From Bimastos eiseni (taxonomy: Eukaryota; Annelida; Clitellata; Crassiclitellata; Lumbricidae): 64,000 nucleotides of DNA. Positions within the stretch are counted from its first letter, which is position 1, and every line of letters starts with the position of its first letter. Position numbers and translations under genes: made by a program. Below the pieces are notes generated by a model that did no database searches, was not told the DNA's origin, and saw only the letters and a list, made by a program, of their open reading frames with translations. Shown here piece by piece: positions 62,766-64,000 of this stretch. The DNA lies in assembly GCA_959347315.1 (NCBI GenBank), contig OY365819.1, forward strand, positions 20,854,471 to 20,918,470, given 5' to 3'.

Positions 62766-63600
62766 GATGGTGGAGCATCAGCAATGACCTTTTGATGTGC
62801 CGCTTTATCTGAGCCATTGTCTTGTATATTTGTTCCATGTGCCATTCATGATGACTTTCTTAGTGCCATGGAATGTTCTACAAGTTCTGGCTTTTTGCTC
62901 GTCAACTAATAAACTGTGCGTGCATTAACTTGGATATGGCAGCAAGGCTGCGTTTTGTTGGCAAAGAAAATGAAGGCCTAAGTTTTTGTTCAGTGAATTT
63001 GGTGCATTATTCAACAGACTGTTTGTTAAGATCAGATACCTGGAAAGGAGAATTGTCTTGTGGAACAGCTACTTTGAACTATTACGATTAGGCAAAGGTG
63101 TCTGGTTGTTTTTTCATGAACTGTGCTCTATTATTAGACAGCTTATGTCCTCATGTATGAGGATTTTGTCAGACTGCTTGTACAGACTAATATTCTGTTC
63201 ATGTGACTATTGTGAATGTAACTTCATATATATATATATATAGCTAACTTCATATATATATATATATATATGAAGTTAGCTGTTTATGGTTAACTTAATG
63301 CATGGGTTGAGACACAGCAAACCAAGTAGAAACCAAGTATTTCCATACATTAGGTATCTTGTATTATGTGGCATATATAATGAAGATTGCTTGATTTAAT
63401 ACAGTTGCTATCGAGAGGGAGAGATGTTGAAAGCTAACCTGCACTCTTATCTTGCAATATCAGATTGTGTTTGAATCACTGCAAATCTTGTGGAAAGCAC
63501 TTGGCAGATTCTGTACTTAAAGATTTATGGGTCTTATGCTCAATGGCTATAATACAAAGTCATCTTTAAATAAACTATTAAATAAATTCGATTACTATCA
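62766..63600 (+). other. Smad2/3: Smad2/3 3' UTR region
   Basis: No convincing coding frame follows the stop. AATAAA occurs at 62908-62913, 63569-63574 and 63581-63586, allowing a short (about 0.15 kb) or long (about 0.8 kb) 3' UTR. A palindromic AT element sits at 63243-63280. Confidence 0.6.
63243..63280. repeat. 38-bp palindrome around an AT tract
   Basis: GCTAACTTCATATATATA and its exact reverse complement; followed at about 63280-63304 by the reverse of GCATTAAGTTAACCATAAA, which also borders the AT tract at 37871-37911. Confidence 0.92.
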
Positions 63601-64000
63601 ATTCTGTTGTTTTAACGGTATCTGGCTCGGGTGGTAAATTGAAAATGATTGACACTGGTTTTGACGGTTCGATGTTAAAGCTGACAATGCCTAGAAATAT
63701 GACAATAGTGAAGAGATGGACCACTCATTACTTTCTAGCCGAGCCATCCCCGTCTTCGCTGGTGTTAAGAAGTTGCCTGTTTATCTACGTTGTAAAGAAG
63801 TCAAGAATGAGAGAGTGGAAGAGAATGAAAGAGAGACCTGCATTGTGGTGATTTTTTAAAGTTTATTTACTCTTGTTCAGTCATGTGCATTGTTTGAACA
63901 GACCTGAAGCATTCATGCACTGAATTTTTTTAATACGTTGAAAGTTGTAGTCAGACATTTGAAGTCACCAGAGAGTTAATGAGAATGAAAAGACCCAAGA
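63600..64000. other. Sequence to the right edge, nothing recognised
   Basis: A 70-residue frame (63639-63851, plus) has no recognisable motif. No gene could be supported. Confidence 0.5.

Noticed and set aside
63639..63851. 70-codon frame near the right edge
   Set aside because: No recognisable domain, splice context or poly(A) signal.

Overview
This is nuclear DNA from an animal, probably a marine invertebrate. It is AT-rich, its genes are intron-rich with canonical GT-AG junctions, and it is full of simple repeats, tRNA-derived SINEs, truncated LINEs and hAT-like short elements. A complete activin/TGF-beta class Smad gene and an NCOA6 homologue place it in Metazoa. The exact phylum cannot be fixed from this window.

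Layout. From 2809 to 30502 (minus strand) lie 23 coding exons of the ciliary protein CFAP61. The gene starts near 30.5 kb and leaves the window on the left, where roughly the last 150 residues should lie. From 30.5 to 33.4 kb is intergenic sequence with retroposon remnants and one small unrecognised open frame (84 residues, minus, 32659-32913) with a poly(A) signal just behind its stop. RPL36, three coding exons, runs on the plus strand from 33427 to 35131. Facing it is NCOA6 (nuclear receptor coactivator 6) on the minus strand: coding exons 48503-48623 and 43911-47095. A repeat-poor 7.7 kb stretch behind its stop (about 36.2-43.9 kb) looks like a very long 3' UTR and holds an almost perfect 311-bp tandem duplication. 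From 48.6 to 52.5 kb is non-coding sequence with an inverted repeat and SINE/LINE scraps. A complete Smad2/3 gene, nine coding exons giving 417 residues, fills 52508-62765 on the plus strand, followed by its 3' UTR.

The genes do not form a pathway together. CFAP61 is an axonemal radial-spoke base protein, RPL36 is ribosomal, and NCOA6 and Smad2/3 are nuclear transcription regulators that are merely neighbours here.

The most unusual observation is in CFAP61. Eight of its 23 visible intron starts carry repetitive DNA at or within about 35 bases of the 5' splice site: a 548-bp tetranucleotide array, a 302-bp CA array, a 72-bp minisatellite that copies the donor, a 29-bp exon-intron junction repeat, a hAT-like element whose 8-bp target duplication is the donor itself, and several dispersed repeats. 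No prokaryotic-type system, CRISPR array or new enzymatic pathway was found.
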